Part shown: in pieces, positions 35,676 through 44,882 of the stretch
Layout: each line of letters opens with the position of its first letter
Numbering within the stretch: position 1 is the first letter of the stretch
Assembly (NCBI RefSeq): GCF_900155945.1
Contig: NZ_FTMN01000001.1
Span: 1-64,000 of the forward strand
Origin: Marinobacterium stanieri
GTDB lineage: Bacteria; Pseudomonadota; Gammaproteobacteria; Pseudomonadales; Balneatricaceae
Direction: 5' to 3'
DNA: 64,000 nucleotides
Program-made: the position numbers and the translations under genes
The notes under the pieces: model-generated
Told to the model about the DNA's origin: nothing
The model's input: the letters and a program-made list of their open reading frames with translations, nothing else
Database searches by the model: none

Positions 35676-36689
35676 TTAGGCCAGATCCAGTCGCCCAACC
35701 TTCAGCGCCAGTTCCGCCGTGCGGTTGGCATAACCCCACTCATTGTCGTACCAGAGGTACAACTTCACCTGAGTACCATTGACCACCATGGTGGACAGGG
35801 CATCCACCACGCTGGAGCGTGGGTCGGTACGGTAATCGATCGACACCAGCGGGCGCTCCTCAAAACCGAGCAGGCCATCCAGTTCTCCCTCTGCAGCCTG
35901 CTTGAGTAGCGCATTGACCTCGTCAACAGAGGTTTCACGCTCAACCTCAAAAACACAGTCGGTGATCGAGGCATTAGCCAGAGGTACGCGAATCGCGTGG
36001 CCGTTCAGCTTGCCCTTCAGCTCAGGAAAAATATGCGTAATGGCGGTTGCCGAGCCGGTAGTAGTAGGAATCAGGCTCATGCCACAGGCACGGGCACGGC
36101 GCAGATCCTTGTGCGGCGCATCCAGGATAGTCTGGGTGTTGGTGATGTCGTGAATGGTGGTCATGGAGCCATGCTTGATGCCCAGCTTTTCGTGAACCAC
36201 CTTCACCACCGGTGCCAGACAGTTAGTGGTGCAGGAAGCGGCCGTTACGATCGGGAATTGCTCAGGGTCGTAAAGGTCATCATTCACGCCCATCACGATA
36301 TTCAACACCCCCTCTTCCTTCACCGGCGCCGTGACCACAACGCGTTTTACGCCCTGATCCAGATAGGCCTGCAGCAGTGCCTTGGTCTTCATCTTGCCAG
36401 AGGCTTCGATCACCAAATCACAACCGGACCAGTCGGTATCAGCAATGGCATTGTTGGCCGTCACGGCAATCGCCCGATCACCAACCTGCATACCCTCGGC
36501 ACTCTCCACTGCTTCGTGAGACCAGCGCCCGTGAACAGAATCAAAATTCATCAGATGCGCCAGCGTTGCCGCATCGCCGGCCGGGTCATTGATCTTAACA
36601 ATTTCAACATCAGGCTGATCGAAAATCGCCCGCATGGTCAGACGCCCCATACGTCCAAAGCCATTGATACCTACCTTGATTTTGGCCAT
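35676..36689 (-). CDS. ArsJ-associated glyceraldehyde-3-phosphate dehydrogenase
   Basis: Type-I GAPDH: NAD-binding [15 protein letters not shown] at the start, catalytic Cys in [11 protein letters not shown], and [11 protein letters not shown] at the end. In arsJ operons this enzyme uses arsenate in place of phosphate to form 1-arseno-3-phosphoglycerate for export by ArsJ. 337 residues, cytoplasmic. Position between arsJ and the other ars genes supports this over a glycolytic role. Confidence 0.93.
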   Translation of the reverse strand: MAKIKVGINGFGRMGRLTMRAIFDQPDVEIVKINDPAGDAATLAHLMNFDSVHGRWSHEAVESAEGMQVGDRAIAVTANNAIADTDWSGCDLVIEASGKMKTKALLQAYLDQGVKRVVVTAPVKEEGVLNIVMGVNDDLYDPEQFPIVTAASCTTNCLAPVVKVVHEKLGIKHGSMTTIHDITNTQTILDAPHKDLRRARACGMSLIPTTTGSATAITHIFPELKGKLNGHAIRVPLANASITDCVFEVERETSVDEVNALLKQAAEGELDGLLGFEERPLVSIDYRTDPRSSVVDALSTMVVNGTQVKLYLWYDNEWGYANRTAELALKVGRLDLA

Positions 36690-36771
36690 AACCTCACTAC
36701 TCGTATCCGATTAGTTTGTTCAAATAAACAGCCGGCAAAAACCGACGTGTATAAGAGACGGCTGCAGCGGC

Positions 36772-37005
36772 TTAACTCAGCCAGCCCCGAATAGCATCCT
36801 GGGCCGGGATACTGCCGCTGTACACGACCTGCTCATCAACCACCACTGCCGGCGTGCTCATCACGCCATAATTCATGATCGCTTCCGCATCCGTCTCTTT
36901 GATGACATTGACCTCAATACCCAGATCCGATGCCACCTTAGTGATGATTTCGGCTGTTTTGACGCACTTGCTGCAGCCACTGCCCAATACCTTGACCTGT
37001 TTCAT
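36772..37005 (-). CDS. Small thioredoxin-like redox protein
   Basis: A 77-residue thioredoxin_3 protein with the CxxC centre in VLGSGCSKCVKTAEII and the cis-Pro region VMSTPAVVVDEQVV. Proteins of this type accompany ArsP/DUF318-type permeases; the permease gene is 16 bases upstream in the same operon. The redox partner is not known. Confidence 0.87.
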   Translation of the reverse strand: MKQVKVLGSGCSKCVKTAEIITKVASDLGIEVNVIKETDAEAIMNYGVMSTPAVVVDEQVVYSGSIPAQDAIRGWLS

Positions 37006-37021
37006 ACCTAACCCTCTTGCC

Positions 37022-38011
37022 TTAAATAAAAGGCGTCAGCCAATTGAAAATCCAGCCCACCAGCGTGAACGCTGACAGGAGCACCACAAACAGAATCGCC
37101 AACAGGCGCCACTGCATCACCTGTTTGAGCAGAATAAACTCGGGAAAGCTTGCTGCCACCGTACTCATGCAGAATGCCAGTGTAGTGCCGATGGGCAGGC
37201 CGTTTACGATCAGGCTCTCCATCACCGGAATTACGCCGGTGGCATTGGAGTACAGAGGAATACCCAAGGCGACTGCTGCCGGTACCGACCACCACTGGCC
37301 ATCACCCAGGTGCGCCTCAATCCAGCCATCCGGCACAAAGCCATGCAGAGCAGCCCCAAGGCCAACCCCGATGATGACCCACTTCCAGACCCGACCGAAG
37401 ATTTCCCAGGTTTCGCCTTTGGCAAATTGATGACGCTCGTTGAAACTCAATTTGGCCACAGGGCCACTTTGCACACTCTGTTGCTGACGCCCGCGTTCCA
37501 GTGCCTTTTGTGCGAAAGACTGCAGCCAGCGCTCGGCGCGAATCTGATCCAGAAACACACCGCCCAGAATGCCAACTGCCATGCCCACCAACACATACAG
37601 AAGGGTGAACTTCCAGCCCAGCAAACTCATCAGCAATAACACCGCCACTTCGTTGATCAACGGTGAGGTGAGCAAAAATGACATGGTGATCCCCACCGGA
37701 ATGCCGGCCGAGGTAAAACCCAGAAAAACGGGAATACTGGAACAGGAGCAGAACGGCGTAATGGCGCCAAAGCCTGAGCCCAGCACATACCCTACCCCGC
37801 GATGCCGCCCCGCCAGAAAATCACGCACCCGCTCCACGTTCAGGGATGCCCGCGCCAGAGCGATCACATAGATCATCACCACCAGCAGCACATAGATCTT
37901 GCTGACATCTTCGACAAAAAAGTGCAGCGCATCACCCAACTTGGTGTCCGGCGACAGGCCCATCAGCTCATAAACCAGCCAGTCGGCAAAACGCGTGAAG
38001 ATCTCAAACAT
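37022..38011 (-). CDS. Permease of the ArsP/DUF318 family (PF03773)
   Basis: About eight to ten membrane helices in 329 residues, with the family signature FGAITPFCSCSSIPVF (around residues 80-96) and a matching motif in the second half (GIPLYSNATGVIPV). ArsP relatives export trivalent organoarsenicals; others have unknown substrates. The Cys pair in FCSCSS may bind a soft metalloid. Its place between ACR3 and the thioredoxin-like gene supports a role in arsenic handling. Confidence 0.85.
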   Translation of the reverse strand: MFEIFTRFADWLVYELMGLSPDTKLGDALHFFVEDVSKIYVLLVVMIYVIALARASLNVERVRDFLAGRHRGVGYVLGSGFGAITPFCSCSSIPVFLGFTSAGIPVGITMSFLLTSPLINEVAVLLLMSLLGWKFTLLYVLVGMAVGILGGVFLDQIRAERWLQSFAQKALERGRQQQSVQSGPVAKLSFNERHQFAKGETWEIFGRVWKWVIIGVGLGAALHGFVPDGWIEAHLGDGQWWSVPAAVALGIPLYSNATGVIPVMESLIVNGLPIGTTLAFCMSTVAASFPEFILLKQVMQWRLLAILFVVLLSAFTLVGWIFNWLTPFI

Positions 38012-38014
38012 GGC

Positions 38015-39034
38015 TCAACTCCCGAACCAGTGGCGTGTACGGTTGGCGAAGGCCACCAGCGACAACATGACAGGTACCTCAACCAGCACTCCAACAACGG
38101 TTGCCAGGGCAGCACCGGAGTGAAGGCCAAACAGCGAAATGGCAACCGCCACGGCCAGCTCGAAAAAGTTTGATGTACCAATCATGCACGCCGGTGCAGC
38201 CACCTTGTGCGGCAAACGCAGCCAATAGGCACACGCATAGGCAATGATAAAAATACCGTAGGTTTGTATCAGCAGGGGGATGGCGATGAGGCCGATGGTT
38301 TGCGGCTGGGCAATGATGGTTTCGGCCTGAAACCCGAACAGCAATACCACAGTCGCCAGCAGACCGAGAATGGACCAGGGCTTGAGCTGGTGCAGAAAAC
38401 GCTCCAGTCGCTGACCGTCATTTTGACGTTCCAGCTTGTGCCGGGTCCAGGCACCGGCCAAAAGCGGCAACACGACGTAAAGTACTACCGACAACAACAG
38501 GGTTTCCCAGGGCACATGAATATCACTGACGCCCAGCAGGAAAGCCGCAATAGGGGCAAAGGCAAACACCATGATGATATCGTTCACCGATACCTGCACC
38601 AGCATATAGTTGGGGTCGCCCTTGGTCAGCTGACTCCACACAAACACCATCGCCGTACAGGGCGCGACACCCAGCAGAATCATGCCGGCAATGTACTCGC
38701 CAGCACTTTGAGGATCCACCCAGTCGGCAAAGAGTACCCGGAAAAACAGCCAGCCCAGGGCCGCCATGGTAAACGGCTTGATCAGCCAGTTAATGACCAG
38801 CGTCAGCACCAGCCCTTTGGGTTTCTTGCCCACACCCTTGATGGCACTGAAGTCGATCTGCACCATCATCGGGTAGATCATCACCCAGATAAACAGGGCT
38901 ACCACAAGATTGACGTGGGCCACTTCCAGCTGCGCAATGCCGGCAAAGGCGCCGGGAATCATATTCCCCAGCAACACCCCGGCGAGAATGCACAGACCAA
39001 CCCAGAGCGTCATGTAGCGTTCAAAAATTCCCAC
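38015..39034 (-). CDS. acr3: Arsenite efflux permease ACR3
   Basis: Ten-helix ACR3 family carrier, 339 residues. The conserved Cys needed for arsenite transport lies in [17 protein letters not shown], and the later signature [19 protein letters not shown] is present. It is the second gene of the operon, 20 bases after arsR, and only 3 bases from the next permease gene. Confidence 0.95.
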   Translation of the reverse strand: MGIFERYMTLWVGLCILAGVLLGNMIPGAFAGIAQLEVAHVNLVVALFIWVMIYPMMVQIDFSAIKGVGKKPKGLVLTLVINWLIKPFTMAALGWLFFRVLFADWVDPQSAGEYIAGMILLGVAPCTAMVFVWSQLTKGDPNYMLVQVSVNDIIMVFAFAPIAAFLLGVSDIHVPWETLLLSVVLYVVLPLLAGAWTRHKLERQNDGQRLERFLHQLKPWSILGLLATVVLLFGFQAETIIAQPQTIGLIAIPLLIQTYGIFIIAYACAYWLRLPHKVAAPACMIGTSNFFELAVAVAISLFGLHSGAALATVVGVLVEVPVMLSLVAFANRTRHWFGS

Positions 39035-39054
39035 GCAAACTCCTTAATACCCTG

Positions 39055-39411
39055 TCAGCAGCCAGTGCCGCAGACATCACTGCCTGCCGATGGCCGAGAG
39101 TCCATTGCCTTGAGCCTTGTAAGCGGTACTTCCAACTGGGCATCCGCATTAGCTGCGGCATGTGCCACCATGTCATTCATCCACTCAGGCAGATCTGGAT
39201 GAAGGCGATAAAAAACCCACTGCCCCTGACGCCTGTCAGCCAGCAATCCCAGAGCACGCAGTTTGGCCAGATGCCGGGAAACCTTGGGTTGAGATTCCTG
39301 CAGAGCCTCCATCAGTTCACAGACACACAGCTCCCCTTCACGCTGTATTAACAGAGTGCTGACAAGCCGCGTCTCATCGGCCAGAGCCTTGAACAGCTCA
39401 AGAGGTGTCAT
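39055..39411 (-). CDS. arsR: Arsenic-responsive repressor ArsR
   Basis: ArsR/SmtB winged-helix protein, 118 residues. The metalloid site is GELCVCELMEAL at the start of the recognition region, and QPKVSRHLAKLRALGLL is the DNA-binding helix. A second Cys pair at the C-terminus (VCGTGC) may add a ligand. It is the first gene of the operon and presumably represses it until As(III) binds. Confidence 0.95.
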   Translation of the reverse strand: MTPLELFKALADETRLVSTLLIQREGELCVCELMEALQESQPKVSRHLAKLRALGLLADRRQGQWVFYRLHPDLPEWMNDMVAHAAANADAQLEVPLTRLKAMDSRPSAGSDVCGTGC

Positions 39412-39430
39412 GAGAGCTTCCCTATAAATA

Positions 39431-39475
39431 ATATATACGAAAAATCATATATCTGTTTTCCCATATATACAATCA
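39431..39475 (-). promoter_or_regulatory. Probable ars promoter/operator
   Basis: Very AT-rich stretch upstream of arsR with repeated CATATAT units (ATATATACGAAAAATCATATAT and CCATATATAC, given in parts) spaced about one helical turn apart. ArsR sites in proteobacteria often have such AT-rich inverted elements. The exact operator cannot be fixed by eye. Confidence 0.45.
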
Positions 39476-39673
39476 TGTGCCGCGTTACATTTTGGTTTCA
39501 GGCTGCATGAACAAGGCCTTTTCTGTATAATTTCGCGCCTTTATCGCTCCAGATACCCGCGGGCGCCCGATCGCCTTGCACGATCCTGTCACCTGACAGC
39601 GATAGACTCTTTTCCGGCTCCGCCGCGTGCGTGCAGCCTCCGAACAATGTGCAACTCAAGCAAGAGACTGTAG

Positions 39674-41164
39674 ATGCTGCAAAGAATGAAACAGGAGTGG
39701 TTCTCCAACGTCCGCAACGACCTGTTGTCCGGCACGGTGGTCGCCCTCGCCCTGATCCCCGAAGCAATCGCCTTCTCAATTATTGCAGGCGTGGACCCAA
39801 AAGTCGGTCTGTATGCCTCTTTCTGTATCGCCGTCATTATCGCGTTTGTCGGTGGCCGCCCGGGCATGATTTCTGCGGCCACGGGTGCCATGGCGCTGCT
39901 GATGGTTACCCTGGTCAAGGAGCACGGCCTTGAATACCTGCTGGCCGCCACCTTGCTGACCGGTGTCTTCCAGATCATTGCCGGCTTCCTCAAGCTTGGG
40001 GACCTGATGCGATTTGTCTCGCGCTCGGTAGTGACAGGCTTCGTCAACGCACTGGCCATCCTGATCTTCATGGCCCAGCTGCCGGAACTGACCAACGTCA
40101 CCTGGCATGTCTACGCCATGACAGCGGCAGGCCTTGGCATCATTTACCTGTTCCCCTACATCCCGGTGGTTGGCAAAAGTCTGCCCTCACCGCTGGTCTG
40201 CATCATTCTGCTGACTGCTGTGGCCATGGTGATGGGACTGGATATCCGCACCGTAGGCGATATGGGTGAACTGCCGGATACCCTGCCGGTCTTCCTGTGG
40301 CCGGATGTGCCGTTGAACCTGGAAACCCTGTTGATCATCCTGCCCTACTCTCTGGGTCTGGCTGTCGTGGGCCTGCTGGAATCCATGATGACAGCGTCCA
40401 TCGTAGATGAGCTGACTGACACCACCAGCAGCCGCAACCAGGAGTGCAAAGGTCAGGGTATTGCCAACATTGGTGCTGGCCTCCTCGGCGGCATGGCCGG
40501 TTGTGCCATGATCGGCCAGTCGGTGATCAACGTGAAATCCGGTGGCCGTGGTCGTCTGTCCGCTTTTGTGGCCGGCCTGTTCCTGATCATCCTGGTGGTA
40601 TTCCTGGATGAGTGGATCAGCCAGATCCCGATGGCTGCGCTTGTTGCCGTCATGATCATGGTATCCATTGGTACCTTCTCCTGGGAATCCATCCGCGACC
40701 TGCGCAAACACCCGCTGTCCACCAATATTGTCATGCTGGCAACGGTGGCCGTTGTGGTGATGACCCACAACCTGGCACTGGGCGTGTTTGTCGGCGTGCT
40801 GCTGGCCGCACTGTTCTTCGCCAACAAGGTGGGTCAGTACATGCGCATCAGCAGCGCAAAAGACAGCGCCAGCGAAACCCGTACCTACACCATCACCGGT
40901 CAGGTGTTCTTCGCCTCCTGTGAAAAATTCAATGCTGCCTTTGATTTCAAGGAAGTGCTTGATAAGGTCGTAATTGATCTGAGCCAGGCCCATTTCTGGG
41001 ACATCAGCGCGGTTTCGGCACTGGACAAGGTTGTAATCAAGTTCCGCCGCGAAGGGGTCGAGGTTGAAGTGATCGGCCTCAACGAAGCCAGCCGCACCAT
41101 CGTCGACAAGCTGGCCGTGCATGACAAGCCGGAACAGGTCGACAAGATCATGGCCGGGCACTAA
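39674..41164 (+). CDS. SulP-family anion transporter with STAS domain
   Basis: SLC26/SulP carrier, 496 residues. N-terminal signature [22 protein letters not shown] with about a dozen helices; the cytoplasmic STAS domain ([11 protein letters not shown] ... [23 protein letters not shown]) is at the end. Relatives carry sulfate or bicarbonate. It is followed after 11 bases by a universal stress protein gene, a recurrent pairing. A good -10 box (TATAAT) is at 39525. ATG 39674 is the given start; ATG 39686 is an alternative. Confidence 0.92.
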   Translation: MLQRMKQEWFSNVRNDLLSGTVVALALIPEAIAFSIIAGVDPKVGLYASFCIAVIIAFVGGRPGMISAATGAMALLMVTLVKEHGLEYLLAATLLTGVFQIIAGFLKLGDLMRFVSRSVVTGFVNALAILIFMAQLPELTNVTWHVYAMTAAGLGIIYLFPYIPVVGKSLPSPLVCIILLTAVAMVMGLDIRTVGDMGELPDTLPVFLWPDVPLNLETLLIILPYSLGLAVVGLLESMMTASIVDELTDTTSSRNQECKGQGIANIGAGLLGGMAGCAMIGQSVINVKSGGRGRLSAFVAGLFLIILVVFLDEWISQIPMAALVAVMIMVSIGTFSWESIRDLRKHPLSTNIVMLATVAVVVMTHNLALGVFVGVLLAALFFANKVGQYMRISSAKDSASETRTYTITGQVFFASCEKFNAAFDFKEVLDKVVIDLSQAHFWDISAVSALDKVVIKFRREGVEVEVIGLNEASRTIVDKLAVHDKPEQVDKIMAGH

Positions 41165-41175
41165 GGAGCGAAAAG

Positions 41176-42036
41176 ATGAGCAAAATCGTCGCCTGTATCG
41201 ATGGATCTCCCGCAGCACTGGCAGTCTGCGATGCCGCTGCCTGGGCCCAGCAACAGCTGAGCGCCCCGTTGCAGCTACTGCACGTACTGGAAAAGACCGA
41301 TTACCCGAGCGAAAGCGACATGAGCGGCAATATCGGCCTGGGCACTCGCGAGCACCTGCTGGAGGAGCTGGCCGAACTGGACAACCAGCGCAGCCGCCTG
41401 ATGCTGGAGCAGGGTCGTTTCATGTTGCAGGAAGCACAAAAGCAGATCGAAGCCCGTGGCGTTGCCTCCGAGCAGATCGATCGCCTGCAGCGCCATGACA
41501 ACCTGGTCGACAGCCTGCAGGAAAATCAGGCCGATATCCGCCTGCTGATCATGGGTCGCCAAGGCGAGGCTCACGCCCGCGCAGCCAACGCCGTTGGCAG
41601 CCACCTGGAAAACGTGACCCGCACGCTGCAGCAGCCGATTCTCATGGCACTGGACGGTTTCAGCGCACCCAAGCGTTTCCTGATGGCTTATGATGGCAGC
41701 GCCACGGCCAACAAGGCACTGAATATGGTAGCGCAAAGCCCCTTGCTCAAAGGCGTGCCCTGTCATCTGGTAATGGCCGGCAAGCGCGTGGAGCGTCAAC
41801 GCGAGCAACTGGCCAACGCCGAGAAAATGCTGCAGGGCAACGGCTTTGATGTCACTACCGCAACGCTTGAGCAGGAAGAAGTCCGCCCGGCACTGCTGAA
41901 CTACATCAAGGAAAACGAGATCGAGCTGATGGTGATGGGGGCCTGGGGCCATTCCCGCATCCGCCAGCTGCTGGTAGGCAGCATGACCAACTGGATGCTG
42001 CATAACAGCCCGGTTCCTTTGCTGCTGCTGCGGTAA
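41176..42036 (+). CDS. Tandem universal stress protein (two UspA domains)
   Basis: Two Usp domains, about residues 1-150 and 165-286. The second has the nucleotide-binding signature GAWGHSRIRQLLVGSMTNWML; the first keeps IMGRQGEAHARAANAVGSHLENV. It may bind ATP and modulate the SulP transporter encoded just upstream. GGAG lies 8 bases before the ATG. A strong terminator follows. Confidence 0.92.
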   Translation: MSKIVACIDGSPAALAVCDAAAWAQQQLSAPLQLLHVLEKTDYPSESDMSGNIGLGTREHLLEELAELDNQRSRLMLEQGRFMLQEAQKQIEARGVASEQIDRLQRHDNLVDSLQENQADIRLLIMGRQGEAHARAANAVGSHLENVTRTLQQPILMALDGFSAPKRFLMAYDGSATANKALNMVAQSPLLKGVPCHLVMAGKRVERQREQLANAEKMLQGNGFDVTTATLEQEEVRPALLNYIKENEIELMVMGAWGHSRIRQLLVGSMTNWMLHNSPVPLLLLR

Positions 42037-42063
42037 CCACTGCCCAGCCAGTACATGCAAGCA

Positions 42064-42092
42064 AGAGCCCGGCCCTTTGCCGGGCTCTTTCG
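42064..42092 (+). terminator. Intrinsic terminator after the SulP-Usp operon
   Basis: AGAGCCCGGC and GCCGGGCTCT make a 10-bp stem with a 5-base loop and are followed by TTCG. Confidence 0.85.
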
Positions 42093-42223
42093 TATACAAT
42101 ACCAGAATTCAAGTAAGCGCCTTTTTGCGCCAGAATACAGATTCGACTCTAGGCCGGCCCCGTCATTGATTCAAGTGGCTGGCAAGGGTGCCTGTATCAT
42201 GGATGAGAGTAATGAGGGCCTAG

Positions 42224-43348
42224 ATGCTCAGATTTAACGGCATACCCCTGTTCAGTAGCGTTCATTCGCTCACCGAGCAGTTGGAGCAACTCCACGACAA
42301 CATCCTGGAAAGAGTACGCGGTATCGCGCGGATTGCCTGTGCACTGTATGACCCGGATACCGACCTGTTGAAAACCTTCATCAACAGTACCCACCAGGGA
42401 CATGCCATCGTCAACTACGAGTACCCTCTGTCTGACAGCACATCGCTTCTAACAATGTCACAGCAGCGCACCTGCCGTGTCATCGATGATATCCGTCGCG
42501 ACATTCCGCCCGGCAACCCCCACTCCGACTGGCTTATCGACCAGGGCTATACCTCATCGTTTACAATGCCCATGTTCAACGGCCAGAACTTTCTCGGTTT
42601 TATATTCATCGACAGTACTCGTTCCAGCGTGTTTACCGACACCGTGCAGCGTGACCTGATGATGCTGTGCAACAACATCAACCTGACCATTGCCGCCGAA
42701 GTAACCGCCGTGAATGCCTTGCTGGCAACCGCCCAGGCAGCCCGTGACTTCGCAGACTTGCGTGACTTCGAGACGGGTAAACACCTGACCCGCATGGCGC
42801 AGTTTGCACGCCTGATCGCCAAGGGCGTTGCGGCACAATATCGGTTAAGTGATGAGAAAATCGAGCACATTCATCTGTTCGCATCCCTGCACGATATTGG
42901 CAAAATCGGCATTCCGGACAAAATTCTGCTCAAACCCGCGCGCCTGAATGCGCAGGAACGTGCCGTGATGCAGGGCCATGTGGCCAAGGGTGTTCAGATC
43001 ATCGAGAAGGTGCTGAAAGATTATCAGGTGGGGCACCTGGCTGATGCGTAGGTGATGCTCAATATCGTTGCCTGCCACCATGAGTTTCTGGATGGCAGCG
43101 GTTACCCAAACGGTCTGACCGCCAAGGACATTCCGATTGAGGCTCGCATCGTCACGGTCGCCGACATCTTCGATGCCCTGACCAGCGAGCGCCCCTATAA
43201 AACGCCCTGGCCGGTGACAGACGCCCTTATCGAGCTGGAGCGCATGGTCGAAGCCGGGAAACTCGATGCCGAGTGCGTGGCTTCACTGCGAAACCAGCAA
43301 GCGGAAGCAAGCGAAATTGTCGCCCGCTTCCGAGATGAGCAGCTCTAA
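42224..43348 (+). pseudogene. GAF-HD-GYP phosphodiesterase gene with in-frame TAG
   Basis: One frame covers the gene, but TAG at 43049-43051 splits it. The first part (275 codons) has a GAF-like sensor (about residues 20-165) and the first half of HD-GYP (LHDIGKIGIPDKILL, then HVAKGVQIIEKVL). The second part holds the rest: ACHHEFLDGSGYPNGL, ARIVTVADIFDALTS and RPYK. HD-GYP domains degrade cyclic di-GMP and need both halves, so the product of the first part alone should be inactive. TAG is one change from CAG, AAG or GAG. A recent mutation, suppression or an assembly error are all possible. Both halves look otherwise undamaged. Confidence 0.88.
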
Positions 43349-43393
43349 TTAGTTACAGCAGCGGCGCCTTGCGCCCCGCTGCCGTAACTTGCC

Positions 43394-44611
43394 TCAGTTG
43401 GCCAGCTCTATCTTGCCAAAGTCCAATTTGTTATCGCGCGGTGAGCTTTTAATAGCGGCAACCTCCGCACGTTTTTTCAGCAGAATGTAACCAAAGCAGC
43501 CGAAGTACAGCGCGATTACCAGCGCCCCTACCCACTGAATGCGAAGGAAGTCCAGCTGGAACAGCAGTGTCAGACCGCACATGGCAACCAGGTTACCCAG
43601 CAGATAAGGCCACTGACCCAGTCTTTTTACGGTCAGGTTAAGGTTGTCCGTGTACAGACGAATCAATGAATCCAGAGAGTTTACAACCATCAATACCCCT
43701 ACCAGGATCATCGCCAGGTTGATAAAGCCCGCGATGCTCAGACCTTCCGCATGGTAGTGATAAAGAATGGTAAACCAGACGCCGATTGCCAGCGAAGGTA
43801 TCACCAGCATTGCCAGCAGCAACTGCCAGGTGCGAATACCACTGACGAAGCGTGCCGTGAACTGGCCGATCATGATGCTCCAGGAGAACCACCAGAACAG
43901 ATAAAACGCGTGGTAATCATTCAGCGGCAACATGAACTGGTGCAAATTGGTGAAGTACTCACCGATCAGCCCGGCTGTACCAAGGAAATCGGCCGGTGAA
44001 CCATTATCCAGCATGAAGGCACGGAACCACATAACCGCGATCAGGGCGATAAACAACACGCTGGACCCTACGCTCAGCAGGCGCAGATATTTGATCTTGC
44101 TGCTGGAATACACCGCCAGACCGATGGACGCCAATACAATCAGGTAGAAGGTGGGGACCACCGACTCCCCGTCACCAATCTGTGGCATGTACCAGGGCAG
44201 GTTCACCAACAGCAGGTATGCCGTAAAGGCACAGGTACCGATGATCACGATATTGTTGACCCACTTGACCAGCGGAATATCAAAGAAGCCCACGCGCGGC
44301 TCAATGATGCAGAAGTAAAAACAGGTCAGGAAATAGAAGCCCCAGATCAGAAAGGCCCAATAACCGAACTCAATGGCCAACGGGTTGGCAAAGCTGTACT
44401 CGGGATTATCGGTCAGATTACCGTAGCCGCCAAACTCGGTCAGCGGAAACATGATCAGACCCACATCGAGTCCCGAGGTAAACAGAATGGCGGTAAATGT
44501 CAGGGTACGCACGGGCGTAACTCCGATACATTTAATATCCCACCACTTGTACAAAACGTACACCAGTGCGGCGAACGTGAAGATCAAGCCGGATGATAAC
44601 CAGAGGTTCAT
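43394..44611 (-). CDS. Short BCCT-family betaine/choline transporter
   Basis: Member of the betaine-carnitine-choline transporter family: FYLFWWFSWSIMIGQFTARFVSGI is the signature segment (given in part), and GLSIAGFINLAMILV and IRLYTDN follow. About eleven helices in 405 residues, well short of the usual 500-650, mainly at both ends. Its place after betA, betB and betI supports choline uptake for betaine synthesis. The start overlaps a small upstream ORF through ATGA and has its own GGGAGG ribosome site. Confidence 0.8.
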   Translation of the reverse strand: MNLWLSSGLIFTFAALVYVLYKWWDIKCIGVTPVRTLTFTAILFTSGLDVGLIMFPLTEFGGYGNLTDNPEYSFANPLAIEFGYWAFLIWGFYFLTCFYFCIIEPRVGFFDIPLVKWVNNIVIIGTCAFTAYLLLVNLPWYMPQIGDGESVVPTFYLIVLASIGLAVYSSSKIKYLRLLSVGSSVLFIALIAVMWFRAFMLDNGSPADFLGTAGLIGEYFTNLHQFMLPLNDYHAFYLFWWFSWSIMIGQFTARFVSGIRTWQLLLAMLVIPSLAIGVWFTILYHYHAEGLSIAGFINLAMILVGVLMVVNSLDSLIRLYTDNLNLTVKRLGQWPYLLGNLVAMCGLTLLFQLDFLRIQWVGALVIALYFGCFGYILLKKRAEVAAIKSSPRDNKLDFGKIELAN

Positions 44612-44652
44612 GTGGCCTCCCGGTTAATCAGATTATCGCTGGCAAACAGCAT
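44608..44652 (-). CDS. Possible 14-codon leader ORF coupled to the BCCT gene
   Basis: A strong Shine-Dalgarno sequence (AGGAGG, 7 bases before) precedes ATG 44652, which reads MLFASDNLINREAT and stops at TGA overlapping the transporter ATG (ATGA). The ribosome site is better than that of many real genes here. It could couple or tune translation of the transporter, or be a remnant of a longer N-terminus in another frame. Confidence 0.4.
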   Translation of the reverse strand: MLFASDNLINREAT

Positions 44653-44839
44653 GGGTGTTCCTCCTCTACTTTGAAGTTTAGGCGCAGCCGGGCCTCAGGC
44701 CATGACTGAACACCTGATCATTCGAATCGGATACAAACCCCCGCGTTAGGATGTAGACGGGCCAGGACTTGCCTATCGGGCGCACAAAGACAGGGTCAAG
44801 AAGACCAGGCGTTGATAGGGAAATCCTGATGGTTTGCGA

Positions 44840-44862
44840 CCCCGGCGCCTTGCGCGCCGGGG
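44840..44862. terminator. Hairpin downstream of betA
   Basis: CCCCGGCGC and GCGCCGGGG form a 9-bp GC stem, 20 bases after the betA stop. There is no T run, so it may protect the transcript end or only partly terminate before the BCCT gene. Confidence 0.5.
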
Positions 44863-44882
44863 CGGAAGATGGCTACGCGGTG

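Noticed and set aside
35555-35782. Low-complexity ORF reading the 7-bp repeat
   Set aside because: Coding is an artefact of the tandem repeat; it overlaps the GAPDH gene antisense.
40187-41218. 343-codon His/Gln-rich ORF antisense to the SulP gene
   Set aside because: Shadow of a conserved membrane protein with no motifs of its own.
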